From assembly GCA_026168455.1 (NCBI GenBank), contig CM047425.1, positions 22,212,648-22,276,647 of the forward strand: a stretch of DNA of 64,000 nt. The letters are read 5' to 3'. Positions 10,501 through 22,457 of the stretch are shown here, in pieces. The notes below the pieces were generated by a model, which was not told where the DNA came from, ran no database searches, and saw nothing but the letters and a program-made list of their open reading frames with translations. Position 1 is the first letter of the stretch. Each line of letters begins with the position of its first letter. A program made the translations under genes and the position numbers. The stretch comes from Theocolax elegans (Eukaryota > Arthropoda > Insecta > Hymenoptera > Cerocephalidae).

Positions 10501-13500
10501 TGTATATGTACTACATTCTGACGTTTATCCTCGATACCGAGCGTACTTTCTATTGTGTTTACGGAACTGCTTTTGAGAACCGGAAAAATTCTTCCTTTCA
10601 GCCTACGTACGCGCACATATGCGATTTATCTTTTCTATTTTTTTTTCTCTTAACATGCACACACGATCTCCCTATCCCCCCCCCCCATACCGCCACCGCC
10701 ACCCTCTTACTCTCGACAGACTTCGAAGTTGTGTGTATTTTTCGACAATCTACATCACCAAGGGTTATTTTTCTGACTCGCGACACAACGAAAGATCGAC
10801 GCTTGGCTTTACGGAAATATTGTACAAATCTTGAAGGTGTTGAGGCGATTTCAAGACTAAAGACATATCCAGTAGAGTGACTTTTATAGCGATCTATAGA
10901 CCGTCAGATATATATATATATATAGAAACTCCCTATAAATATTTAACGTGTGAATGATTAATTAGACGTAAAGTACAATGCCTATAAAAAAATCGTATAA
11001 TATTTTTAATCCAGTTATTTTTTATTTCTGAACTAAATTGCAATCTTTAATTTTAATATGAATCCACAACGCGAGGGGTGCACGACAATAACTTTGCATT
11101 TTTAAGGGGAGGTCTGCACATCTGGTGCCTTTTCTCTGTATACATCATCAATGTTTGCTAATGAGCTATCTAAAAGAGAGAAAAAGTAATTAGATAAATT
11201 TAACAGATGTTTACAGTAGAATTCTAAAGCAGCCACATCATAGATCGTTTTTTACGAGAGAACCTTTTTTTATTTTCATAATGTACACTGAATACATTTC
11301 CTAGTAGCCGTTAATCTTTTTTTTTTGGTTTTCAATGACGAGGGAAATGACATTGCACAATAAACTGAAAATTTATATAGAAGGATCCGTATCTCAGCGC
11401 TTATTGAAAAGAAAAATTTTAACAAATGATTAAGCATTATTGTTTTGATAAAAAAATACCAACTTGAAAGAAGCTATGTGAAATTATCATTTAAAATATA
11501 AATACGCAATGGAACATATTTTACAAGTGTTTTGATTTGATAAGTCCTCAAAATGTAAATAAGATTCATTAAGCCATGTTGACAATGTAATGTATAATGT
11601 TATTTAATCACCTATCGTCAAAATCTGATAAGTGTCGTTATTCAATGATTAATTTATGGATCGGTTTTAATTTATTTCTAGTTCAAAGTATTATTTTATA
11701 TATATTTAATACAATTGTTACCAAACGATTGGGATTTATAATAGTAGCGAATAAACTTTTCGTGCAATTATAAATCATCAAAAGTAAAACATGAATGTCA
11801 CGCCCGAGCATTATTGAAATCAATCTGCAGGTACATCCGGTTTGGTCGATCAAAATTTTCCTATAAATTATAATAGAATTGGTGACCGGAAGAAAGTAAT
11901 CGAAAATCGAAAGTTCAAAGTAGCAAATTTTATTATCAAGTAATCGCGAGTGCAAGAAATATCTCAAGTTATATTATATGCACAAGGAGACATAAATATT
12001 CCAATATCTGATTTGTATGAAAGTTAATATTCCCGTAATTCCACGGGTCCACGATCGTGAATTTGAGATAAAAATTCAATTTGAAAATGTCGAATTCAAT
12101 ATGGCGGTATCGGGTTACAGGAAAATTCAAAAAGTAATCAGATTTCCATGAGAATTGCTTTTTGGATATTTTTGGGATCACTGATTTCAAATCGGAATTT
12201 GAAAATATTCAAAAACTGTACTCCTCGTTTAATATAACCGCACCGTCAACTATTCCGAAAGTTGATAAAGTTTTAAATGAATGTTTCTTTATCACACACC
12301 TTTCCTTGACAATATACTACCAAATACCTAGATTTTCTTTTATCTTTCCTATTTATTTTTGAAACCTTGAATATTTGAATTTTAAAAAATAGAAGTAAAC
12401 GCGTTTAAATTGAATTTTGTAGAATTGCCGAATTTCAGTGATTAACAACCATGTTGTTATTAAATACATTTTAATGTACATAAAGTTCACCTTGTAGTGT
12501 TGAGCAAAAACAATATTTCTTTCTCGCAAGAATCATCAAAAACATACTTTCAAAAGTTTGTGTAATTAAATATACAAATTGGTATAAAATGCCACATGTA
12601 TAACGAGGAAAAGTTTAATCAAAATTTTGATTATCTTGACTAACGGTGTACATTGAAAAATTCAATAAAACAGTTTCATTATTGTGTAAACGAGAAGTGT
12701 TGATTTAAAATTAAAAAGAAAAAAAATTATCTACGAGTTAAAAGACCGATTAAGCAAAATTTCATACAACACCGTCCTATACAATGTAGTTAAACTGTAA
12801 AAAGATAACCAAAAATTTTTAATTATTGTCCCTTGTAAATTATTATTCTTTTGAATGAAATGAGGCTACGGTTTTCCTACGGTTTTACCACCTAACAAAA
12901 TGAACGTAAACATTTTATTAAAAAATATATAAACCCAATAAAAGCATAAAACATTACGCACACGATTAAACGAGGATAGTGCACATACACACATACACGC
13001 AGTGTGTTCGATGCAGCAAAAAAAGATGATGCGCGTCCGCAGACTGTCAAAATCTCGGAGGCGGCGTATCGTAAAAGTTCCGTGCGCGATTCGCGATAGC
13101 GTGTATATACACGCCGGCTTAGTTCACTCACCGAGGTCGCGTGTGCGTTTCGAGCGCCTTATCAGCTGTTTACACCGCTGCTCTCTTTCCAGATACTATC
13201 GCCCGTTTCTCGCTCGTTTGTGTATACATATACATACGTTCTTCCTCCTCTTCTTAAATTTGGGCTAAACGGTCCAAAGATCGACCACTTTACTTAACAT
13301 TCGATTCTCAGAACTTTTGCCGTTTCAATGACGGTTTAATTTTTGTCTTTTTATAAGCACTTTTATCTATCGCTTATTTTATGTAAGATGTAAAAATCTT
13401 TTCTTTCATAGTGATAACCATGAAACTCTTACTAGCTTACTATTTTTATTCGACAACGCATTATTTTCTTTTTAAATTTAATGGATTATTTATTTATTAT

Positions 13501-13988
13501 AATTGTATCCTGTAAGAAATATATATTTTTATTTTTTCGTTAAATATTGACTTATTAACGATGTGATTTTCAGTGTAATACTAGGATTACTCAATAATAA
13601 TTTTATAAACTTGAATTGTACAGTATAGTACTACTAACAGGAAAAAGAAGTATTATAATGTCTATGATAATTTCTAAAATATAGACCAATTTAATGAAAG
13701 ATAGAAGATTTATCTCTTCGTATCAATTATTAATTTCAAAAGACTGTAGACGATATGCACGAACGTAATCTAATGAATGTGAAATTTTGACATTTTCAAA
13801 ACTTTAGCAAATTAATTATACATATGATATGATAAAAGTGTAATATTTCGATTAAAAAAATATTAAGTTTAAGGAAAGTACAATGTCTCTTTATAAGATA
13901 TAAAATTTTATAAATATTTTAATAAGCATTGCCGTATACGTTGAAAAGTTATGATTCACGTATATAGAAAATAAATTTGAACAAACGT
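7561..13988. other. AT-rich non-coding stretch
   Basis: No supported gene. At 13000-13210 there is a CpG-richer patch with a strong acceptor on the plus strand (CTGCTCTCTTTCCAG, near 13170-13192) and a consensus donor GTGAGT on the minus strand near 13125, but neither bounds a convincing open exon. A poly-C tract lies at about 10676-10686. Confidence 0.5.
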
Positions 13989-14148
13989 TTAATTCGTATA
14001 TTTATTTGAATTAAAAATTCTTAAATTTAGCAGTTCCTTATTTCTATAGGTTTCCAATATGAATTTGCTTATCGGCCACTTGAATAGAGGAATGCCTCTG
14101 ACTGTTATCGTGTAATAAGAAAAAAAACGTTCAAAAATATATATATAC

Positions 14149-14159
14149 AAAAATTTGCA

Positions 14160-14221
<62 letters not shown>

Positions 14222-14232
14222 TGCAAATTTTT
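14149..14232. repeat. TA-cored palindrome in copy A
   Basis: AAAAATTTGCATC (14149-14161) and GATGCAAATTTTT (14220-14232) are exact reverse complements around an uninterrupted 58-bp (TA)n. The whole 84 bp is one palindrome able to form a cruciform. Confidence 0.9.
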
Positions 14233-15246
14233 CATTTTGGATAATAATATGTAAATTTAAAAAATATTAAAGTATTAAATTAAATAAAAATTGCCTTAAT
14301 AATTTATATGAACGTGATGCACGAGAATATCTGGGTTAAAAGTGATGCATCGTTAACTTACACATTTTTTCAAATTTTTGCATTGGGCGTGGACATTCTT
14401 TTCCTCAATTTACTAAATACGAGTTGTAAATTTGTTTTGTGATAAAATACATTAGTTTATTATTTTTTTTGGGTTAAATTAATTTTCCTTCGAGCATTGC
14501 AAAAATATTTTTCATTTACCGTATTTACAATTTATTTTAAAAAAAAAGATGAGGTAAACAGTCAAGATAATGTACAGAGAATTCAAATATTTTCATTAAA
14601 AAATAAATTAATTTATTTCACAAATAAAAACTGTTGAAAATCAAACGAAATTAATGTTTTAATTGGATACACGTTGTACCGTAACAAACGTATAGAAATC
14701 TTTTATGATTTAATTAATTTTATAAGAAATATGCGCATACTATTCGAGTTGCAATATCGATATGTAGAAGCACGAATATTTTAATAATATATATAGTCAT
14801 TAATATTACATCATGGTGGAAAAACAAAGTAATCAAAAATTTGAAAAATGCAAAACATATTTTACAAATATAGTACAAGACGTATATATATATAATTCAA
14901 GCGATAATGTAAACGTATAAAGTTATGTTGAAAATATTAATTTTTACAAATATGCGTCAACATTTGATAATCCCAAAAATATAAGTAACTAAATTAAAGA
15001 AGTGTATAAACTAAATTCATCAAAAGTTAATAAAGTCGCGTGGTTAAAGAGCAAACGATGCACCGACCAGGGAGCAAATTCAATAACAATTTTCCGCAAT
15101 AATAACGGCGATTTTAAAAGCGTTACGTTGGTATCCTAAGATTATTATACGTATGTATATGTATATATGTGTGTATGTATATGTATATATATATACAGGA
15201 GAAAAACCAAAAGTCAAACTAATAAATGTAATTCCGTAGCCGTGGC

Positions 15247-15318
15247 ATGAGAAGCGCCTTCGCCGGCAGCTCAGCGATGGCAATTAGGAGGAGCTCCTCT
15301 CGCGGGTACTGCCTTTAA
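15247..15318 (+). other. Short ORF of 23 codons in the GC-rich block of copy A
   Basis: ATG to TAA reading MRSAFAGSSAMAIRRSS then SRGYCL, inside a GC-rich block (15235-15420). About 95 bp after the stop is a donor-like GGAG|GTAAAC. The same ORF is identical at 22386-22457. Identity between recent duplicates says nothing about selection, so coding status is open. The block could equally be a non-coding first exon. Confidence 0.15.
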
Positions 15319-15894
15319 CGGAATCTAACGGAGGCTTGCGGTCGCGAGAATCGCGCTGCCTCTGTGATCCCCAGCGAATCTGCGATATCCACCGAGGACG
15401 TACAAAGTGGAGGTAAACAAAAAGAAACATTCCAAGGAGAAATTGATCTAACGTCTTGTCGATGTATTTTCAGTTATAGAATTCGGATGACATTTCGCAC
15501 TCACACTATTGACATACATGCAACTCGTAGTGAATGTTATTTTTAACATTAATTACTAACGCGTATCGTTATCTTATGGCATAGTCCCTATCGCATTGTT
15601 TTTGTAATATTTCATATTTAATGGTTAGTATTATTTTCGTAAAAACGTGTAATTATCGCAGAAAAATACAGAATCTACACCGAGTTCTTTAATCAGAGCG
15701 TTGAATTCTATACATTCTATCTAAAATATGGGTAAACAAAGTTTTTACATATGCAAACAGATAACACTATCAAATTTTAACAAATAATTCGATTGGGCCG
15801 CGTATTTCTATAGAACCTAAAAAATATATAAAATATGTTATTTGTTTACTAAATCTTGATTGAATATATATGTATGGGAATATGTGTGTGTGAC

Positions 15895-15925
<31 letters not shown>

Positions 15926-16799
15926 GTAAATGCAAAGTTAGCGGACAAAAAATAACGTGTATTTACAATATATATATCAAGTCCCGCATTACTTCCAACT
16001 CGTATTGTACATGGCAATGCGATTTTTTTTGTATTTTGCTCACTATCTTATCGCTCACAAAAAATAATTGTAAACAATGAGCAATAATATTTCCTTGCTT
16101 AAAATCGTGAACAAAAAGTAACTTTACTGAACACAATTAGCTTTTAATATTAACTATTGTTTTGAATGCAAATTGCCTAGACGCTACATTTATAGTATGT
16201 CAGTGACCTAGAAAATTGCGAAATAACCATTTTAATACTATAAAGCAATAATATTGTAGCATTACGTTAAAAAAACAGTTAAGCACATTGAACTGGATTT
16301 CATTAAATTAAACAACAATCGAGTACTTAAAATCTCCTATGAATTAATTAAAAAATATTTATTTATCAAAAAGCTTAAAGATAAAGAGAATAACTTGAGT
16401 ATAATTGATTTCGATCCACGATAATTCAAAATGTAGAAAAATTCGAGTTACTTAATAGGAAAGGATGGATTTTTTTCCTCGCGAGAACGAGCGATGCGCT
16501 CGAATCGCTATTTACGCGCCAAGAAGAAAGCTGAATTGCATCGAGAGAAGGAGAGGGAGAGGGAAAGAGAGAAAGATAAAGCGATGATGGCGAGTTGAAT
16601 GAACGGACGCGTCGCGATAAAGCGAGCGTATCGCGAATAGAGGGAATGAACATTTTCGGGCTCGGAAGACGTCCATTACGCTGGCGAGGCCATTTGAGCG
16701 AAAACAAAAAAAAAACCTACAGGAATTTTTAGCTACTTTTTAGCTAATTTATTACCAAACGCAATAATTTTTAGCCACTGCCCAACACTTTTTAACACC

Positions 16800-18107
16800 G
16801 GGTAACTCCAGGTTAATGTTTAAGCTGGCCTGACTCTTTTATTACTCTGGTTCTAATTAACTTATAAAGTCGTGTTACGGCTCAAAATTTTTAGCCCGTT
16901 GAGTACTTTAAGATAGGCTATCGCCAATTTCGCCCCTATTCAAAATTAACCCCCTATCATCCCTCCAAAACTCTAAAATTGCTATAAAATTGATATTTTC
17001 GGAAAATTATCATATTTACCACTTGATTATGATAAACAAAGTTAAAATATAATTTATTACCACCTAAGATATTTTTCATCCCCCAACCCCTCTTAATTAA
17101 CCCCTAGTTCAAGCTAGCTTAATGCTTAAGCTGGCCTGACTCTTTTATAACTCTGGTTCTAATTGAGTTATAAAGTCGTGTTACGGCTCAAAATTTTTAG
17201 CCCGCTGAGCACTTTAAGATAGGCTATAGCCGATGACACCCCTATTCAAAATTAACCCCTTATCATCCCTCCAAAACTCTAAAATTGCTATAAAATCGAT
17301 ATTTTCGGAAAATTATCATATTTATCACTTGATTATGATAAACAAAGTTAAAATATAATTTATTACCACCTAAGATATTTTTCATCCCCCAACCCCCCTT
17401 AATAAAGCCTAAGTCCAAGCTGGCTTAATGCTTAAGCTGGCCTGACTCTTTTATAACTCTGGTTCTAATTGAGTTAGAAAGTCGTGTTACGGCTCAAAAT
17501 TTTTAGCCCGCTGAGCACTTTAATATAGGCTATCGCCGATTTTACCCCTATTCAAAATTAACCCCTTATCATCCCTCCAAAACTCTAAAATTGCTATAAA
17601 ATTGATATTTTCGGAAAATTATCATATTTATCACTTGATTATGATAAACAAAGTTAAAATATAATTTATTACCACCTAAGATATTTTTCATCCCCCAAGC
17701 CACCTTAATAAAGCCTAAGTCCAAGCTAGCTTAATGCTTAAGCTGGCCTGACTCTTTTATTACTCTGGTTCTAATTGAGTTATAAAGTCGTGTTACGGCT
17801 CAAAATTTTTAGCCCGCTGAGCACTTTAAGATAGGCTATAGCCGATTTTACCCCTATTCAAAATTAACCCCTTATCATCCCTCCAAAACTCTAAAATTGC
17901 TATAAAATTGATATTTTCGGAAAATTATCATATTTATCACTTGATTATGATAAACAAAGTTAAAATATAATTTATTACCACCTAAGATATTTTTCATCCC
18001 CCAAGCCACCTTAATAAAGCCTAATTCCAAGCTAGCTTAATGCTTAAGCTGGCCTGACTCTTTTATTACTCTGGTTCTAATTGAGTTATAAAGTCGTGTT
18101 ACGGCTC
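16800..18107 (+). repeat. 306-bp tandem satellite, forward array
   Basis: The anchor CTGGCCTGACTCTTTTAT recurs with its TGAC at 16831, 17137, 17443, 17749 and 18055: four intervals of exactly 306 bp. Monomers share GTCGTGTTACGGCTCAAAAT, a run AAATTAACCCCTTATCATCC and the imperfect palindrome GCTTAATGCTTAAGC. Monomers differ by only a few bases (for example TAAGATAGG or TAATATAGG), so the array is young or homogenised. No open frame spans a monomer. Confidence 0.95.
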
Positions 18108-18492
18108 CAAATTTGTAATTTGTTATTGGATCCGTAGGTGCTCGGGTTCTATTCCCGACGCCTGTTCATTGTTTAAATTTCTCCACCTAAAGTCTCTTGT
18201 TTTAATCTACCGCTTAATTATGATAACTAATGAATAATAAACTAACAAGGAGACCATCATATGTTTGGGTAACGGATCTTATTGAAACTCTAGGATATGT
18301 TTCGTAACATCAAAATACGAAGAAAGGCAGATTTCTAAACTCTAACGCTGAAATTTATCAAGGATATGGACAATTAAAGAAAATTTTGTAAAAATATGAT
18401 CTCCACTTTAATTGCGTGTAACTCGGAAACAAATTGAGATATACACTCAAGCTGGAATTTACACGAAAACTGAGATCAAGTAGATGAGGTTT
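18108..18492. other. Spacer between the opposed satellite arrays, with a tRNA-like T-arm
   Basis: 385 bp of non-satellite DNA. At 18142-18158, TCGGG-TTCTATT-CCCGA forms a 5-bp stem with a 7-nt loop like a tRNA T-arm, and GGTTCTATTCC differs at one place from the Pol III B-box consensus GGTTCRANNCC. No convincing A-box or acceptor stem is present. It may be a SINE remnant. Confidence 0.4.
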
Positions 18493-19290
18493 AAAAATTT
18501 TGAGCCGTAACACGACTTTATAACTCAATTAGAACCAGAGTAATAAAAGAGTCAGGCCAGCTTAAGCATTAAGCCAGCTTGGACTTAGGCTTTATTAAGG
18601 GGGGTTGGGGGATGAAAAATATCTTAGGTGGTAATAAATTATATTTTAACTTTGTTTATCATAATCAAGTGATAAATATGATAATTTTCCGAAAATATAA
18701 ATTTTATACCAATTTTAGAGTTTTGGAGGGATGATAAGGGGTTAATTTTGAATAGGGGTAAAATCGGCTATAGCCTATCTTAAAGTGCTCAGCGGGCTAA
18801 AAATTTTGAGCCGTAACACGACTTTATAACTCAATTAGAACCAGAGTAATAAAAGAGTCAGGCCAGTTTAAGCATTAACCTAGCTTGGACTTAGGCTTTA
18901 TTAAGGTGGCTTGGGGGATGAAAACTATCTTAGGTGGTAATAAATTATATTTTAACTTTGTTTATCATAATCAGTGATAAATATGATAATTTTCCGGAAA
19001 ATATCAATTTATAGCAATTTTAGAGTTTTGGAGGGATGATAAGGTGTTTAATTTTGAATAGGGGTGAAATCGGCTATAGCCTATCTTATAGTGCTCAAGC
19101 GGGCCTAAAAATTTTGTGCCGTAACACGACTTTCTATAAGCTCAACTTAGAACCAGAGTTAGAAAAGAGTCAGGCCAGCTAAGCATTAAGCTAGCTTGAA
19201 CTAGGGTTTAATAGGGGGGTTGGGGGATGAAAAATATCTTAGGTGGTAATAAAATTATATTTTAACTTTGTTTATCATAATCAAGGGTAA
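18493..19290 (-). repeat. 306-bp satellite, reverse array
   Basis: The same monomer reads on the minus strand. The reverse-complement anchor GTCA lies at 18551, 18857 and 19169, giving intervals of 306 and 312 bp. The last monomer, next to the transposase remnant, carries several small insertions (for example CTATAAGCTCAACTTAG) and is the most diverged. Confidence 0.93.
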
Positions 19291-19309
19291 ATATGATATT
19301 TTCATAATT

Positions 19310-20775
19310 TCAAATTTTAGATATGATAATTAATTTAATATGGAGATCATGTAGAATGTTTCCAATACCTTTTACAGAGTGATTCATGTCAGACTGTTTA
19401 ACAATGCGATGACTACTAACATTCTGAACGGCTGATATACTGCTGCTGTCATTATCACCGATGAAAACTCCTACTTCAAGATTAGCTTGCTTTAGAATCT
19501 CACTCTTGGTAACTAATTCAACTGCTCCATCGGATTCCATTGCCTTTGCGCTACCATGAAAATTCAATCTGCAGTCGTGTGCAACATTTTTACCAGTTCG
19601 AAGCTCATTATCACATGTTCTGCACTTTCTATTCTTTGTGCAGAAATCTAAAACTTTACCAGTTTTTAAACCTATAATTGCACAATAACCATTTAAGCTA
19701 TCGTATACATGTCCATTCCCTCTCTGGCTCCAACCCATGTCATACGAAACGAAAATTCTCACCGTTAACTTATCACTATTCGATGAATCTACATTTACCA
19801 CTAAAAACTGTTCTTGTAAGTCTGCAGGCCTGTCAAAGATTCAAAATTAAAAAAAAGAAATTAAAACTAAATAAACCAACGACCAATTTTGTAAACGTAT
19901 ATCATTTTTATTTAAAATAAATCATTATTTTTTACAATATGTCTCAAGAGAATGTTGCTGCTTGTATAAAACATGATTATTAGGGAAGTTTCAATTGGAG
20001 ATACTTAAAATTAGTACCCCCCTAAAATTAATTGCATTTTATAAAAAGATCAAAAATAATAATTTAATTACAATTTGATTATAAAACTAGATTTTTTTTT
20101 TTCTTTAACTCACAACAACTTCTTTAATTCTTCTATATTTTCCAACGTTAAATATTCGCTCCATTTCAGCGGCTTCTGAACAGCTCTCCTTAGCCACATA
20201 TTCAATTAATGGTCCGATAACTCTTTCATGAGCCTTGAAAATTTTTGCGTCAACTCCAGGGACATCTAATGTATTTAAAAACTTATTAATATGGGTTTCT
20301 CCCATTCCACTGTGTAAAGCTCCTAATAAAAGAATATGTTATCAGATTAGTTGAATAAGAAAGAAAATAAAGAGCAATTAAATGCATTTACTTACCAGAA
20401 CTGCTTTAGTATTTAAAACAAATAAATTTCTGTTGGTTGCTGGATTTTTAGTATTCTTTGTCGCTTTTTACACTATTGACAAGTAAACAATTCGAGCAGC
20501 GTACATAGAAAATTGTAGCAAGTCCTCTTTTTGACTCATTTTCAATATCTTGAATGAGCAGTGCATTTCACATGAAATACATACCATTTGTTTTGACATG
20601 TCTTAATATCAATTATCCTACTGCCATCAATCTGAGCACTTCTAGGTTCACATTCATCTACGATTTTTTTACTTTTTTGTTGAATGTTTTTGGCATTCTG
20701 TGCTCTTTTAAAAGTGCACTCGCGAAACTTTTTTTTTAATAAACTGACCATTTTATTTCTATAGCGTTCAGACAT
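19310..20775 (-). pseudogene. Broken Mutator-like (MULE) transposase, C-terminus missing
   Basis: Mutator-like transposases cut and paste DNA using a DDE/D centre. Exon 1 (20396-20775) gives GSRIIDIKT, then, after a +1 shift near 20552, IQDIENESKRGLATIFYVRC with a CxxC zinc-type motif; a further shift near 20480 is needed to reach NLFVLNTKAVL. A clean intron follows (CTG|GTAAGT at 20396/20395; TTCTTTTATTAG ending at 20323). Exon 2 (20114-20322) reads ALHSGMGETHINKFLNTLDVP-type sequence and ends at GTGAGT. The catalytic region (19310 to about 19829) has VSYDMGW, TGKVLDF, a CRTC motif, AMESDGAVEL, GDNDSS and SDMNH, so the Asp-bearing motifs survive. The two exon junctions are out of phase by my reading. 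The frame stops where the satellite begins, losing the C-terminal third. It cannot be active as it stands. Confidence 0.85.
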
Positions 20776-21156
20776 TTTCTTTAATTACATTTTTTGATGC
20801 AAATTGGAGAAGATAAAACACCCGTATGCTTTGACGTTAGCTGCCAGTATGTCAGAGGAGAACCAACACACAAAACTTTAATTTATTATGCGTCCGCTGT
20901 TGCCAGATTTCCGACACAATATTTTTACATTTTATAAATTAAATTTGATGTAAATAAGTAATTTTATTGTTTACAAATATAAGAGAAAAGGTAATTATTA
21001 TATTTAATGATATTTTATATAATTTATAATTATAAGATCCTTTTTCGATCACATATAATAATCTTTTTCACGTTGCTAGACCTGATTCTGCCCTATGTTA
21101 AAACATAGGTGCCCCCCCTCGTCCTTCACCCCCCCGAAAGATACTACCGAACCACC
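20776..21156. other. 5' flank of the MULE remnant
   Basis: AT-rich, with an 18-bp perfect palindrome CCTATGTTAAAACATAGG at 21092-21109, then C runs (GCCCCCCC, ACCCCCCC) ending at copy B. It may hold the element's outer terminus, but no matching inverted repeat is visible at 16669-16800. Confidence 0.4.
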
Positions 21157-21316
21157 TTAATTCGTATATTTATTTGAATTAAAAATTCTTAAATTTAGCA
21201 GTTCCTTATTTCTACAGGTTTCCATAGGAATTTGCTTATCGGCCACTTGAATAGAGGAATGTCTGTGACTGTTATCGTGTAATAAGAAAAAAAAAAGCGT
21301 TCAAAAATATATGTAC

Positions 21317-21378
21317 AAAAATTTGCATCTATACATACATATATATATATACATATATATATATAGATGCAAATTTTT
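21317..21378. repeat. TA-cored palindrome in copy B
   Basis: Same arms as the copy A palindrome, with a shorter core interrupted by TACATACATA and TACATA. Confidence 0.88.
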
Positions 21379-22385
21379 CAATTTGGATAATAATATGTAA
21401 ATTTAAAAAATATTAAAGTATTAAATTAAATAAAAATTGCCTTAATAATTTATATGAACGTGATGCACGAGAATATCTGGGTTAAAAGTGATGCATCGTT
21501 AACTTACATTTTTTCAAATTTTTGCATTGGGCGTGGACATTCTTTTCCTCGAATTTACTAAATACGAGTTGTAAATTTGTTTTGTGATAAAATACATTAG
21601 TTTATTATATTTTTTTTGGGTTTTAAATTAATTTTCCTTCGAGCATTGCAAAATATTTTTCATTTACCGTATTTACAATTTATTTAAAAAAAAGATGAGG
21701 TAAACAGTCAAGATAATGTACAGAGAATTCAAATATTTTCATTAAAAAATAAATTAATTTATTTCACAAATAAAAACTGTTGAAAATCAAACGAAATTAG
21801 TGTTTTAATTGGATACACGTTGTACCGTAACAAACGTATAGAAATCTTTTATGATTTAATTAATTTTATAAGAAATATGCGCATACTATTCGAGTTGCAA
21901 TATCGATATGTAGAAGCACGAATATTTTAATAATATATATAGTCATTAATATTACATCATGGTGGAAAATCAAAGTAATGAAAAATTTGAAAAATGCAAA
22001 ATATATTTTACAAATATAGTACAAGACATATATATATATAATTCAAGCGATAATGTAAACGTATAAAGTTATATATTGAAAATATTAATTTTTGCAAATA
22101 TGCGTCAACAGTTGATAATCCCAAAAATATAAGTAACTAAATTAAAGAAGTGTATAAACTAAATTCATCAAAAGTTAATAAAGTCGCGTGGTTAAAGAGC
22201 AAACGATGCACCGACCAGGGAGCAAATTCAATAACAATTTTCCGCAATAATAACGGCGATTTTAAAAGCGTTACGTTGGTATCCTAAGATTATTATACGT
22301 ATGTATATGTATATATGTGTGTGTATATATATACAGGAGGGAAAACCAAAAGTCAAACTAATAAATGTAATTCCGTAGCCGTGGC

Positions 22386-22457
22386 ATGAGAAGCGCCTTC
22401 GCCGGCAGCTCAGCGATGGCAATTAGGAGGAGCTCCTCTCGCGGGTACTGCCTTTAA
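22386..22457 (+). other. Short ORF of 23 codons in the GC-rich block of copy B
   Basis: Identical counterpart of the ORF at 15247-15318, with the same following donor-like GGAG|GTAAAC. Same reservations apply. Confidence 0.15.

Larger units (their letters stand above)
13989..16668 (+). repeat. Direct duplication, copy A (2.68 kb)
   Basis: Base-by-base reading shows this segment again at 21157-23806, from TTAATTCGTATATTTATTTG to CATTTTCGGGCTCGGAAG, with only scattered substitutions, single-base indels and microsatellite length changes. The segment is mostly AT-rich, with a GC-rich block at 15235-15420. It holds a TA-cored palindrome (14149-14232) and a (TG)n(TA)n tract (about 15882-15925). 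No terminal inverted repeats or transposase are visible, so it is a segmental duplication rather than a recognisable transposon. Confidence 0.93.
16669..21156. mobile_element. Composite insertion: opposed 306-bp satellite arrays plus a broken MULE
   Basis: This 4.49-kb segment separates the two direct copies. From left to right it holds a short AT-rich lead with TTTTTAGC repeats, a forward satellite array, a spacer with a tRNA-like T-arm, a reverse array, the transposase remnant on the minus strand, and a tail with C-rich runs just before copy B. I could not find terminal inverted repeats or a target-site duplication at the outer edges, so the borders are set by the flanking duplication, not by element ends. 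Confidence 0.6.

Noticed and set aside
13097..13192. Minus-strand exon ending at a consensus GTGAGT donor
   Set aside because: The open frame (ending SKRTRDL) starts right after a stop without ATG or clear acceptor, and the phase does not match the exon at 5286-5514.
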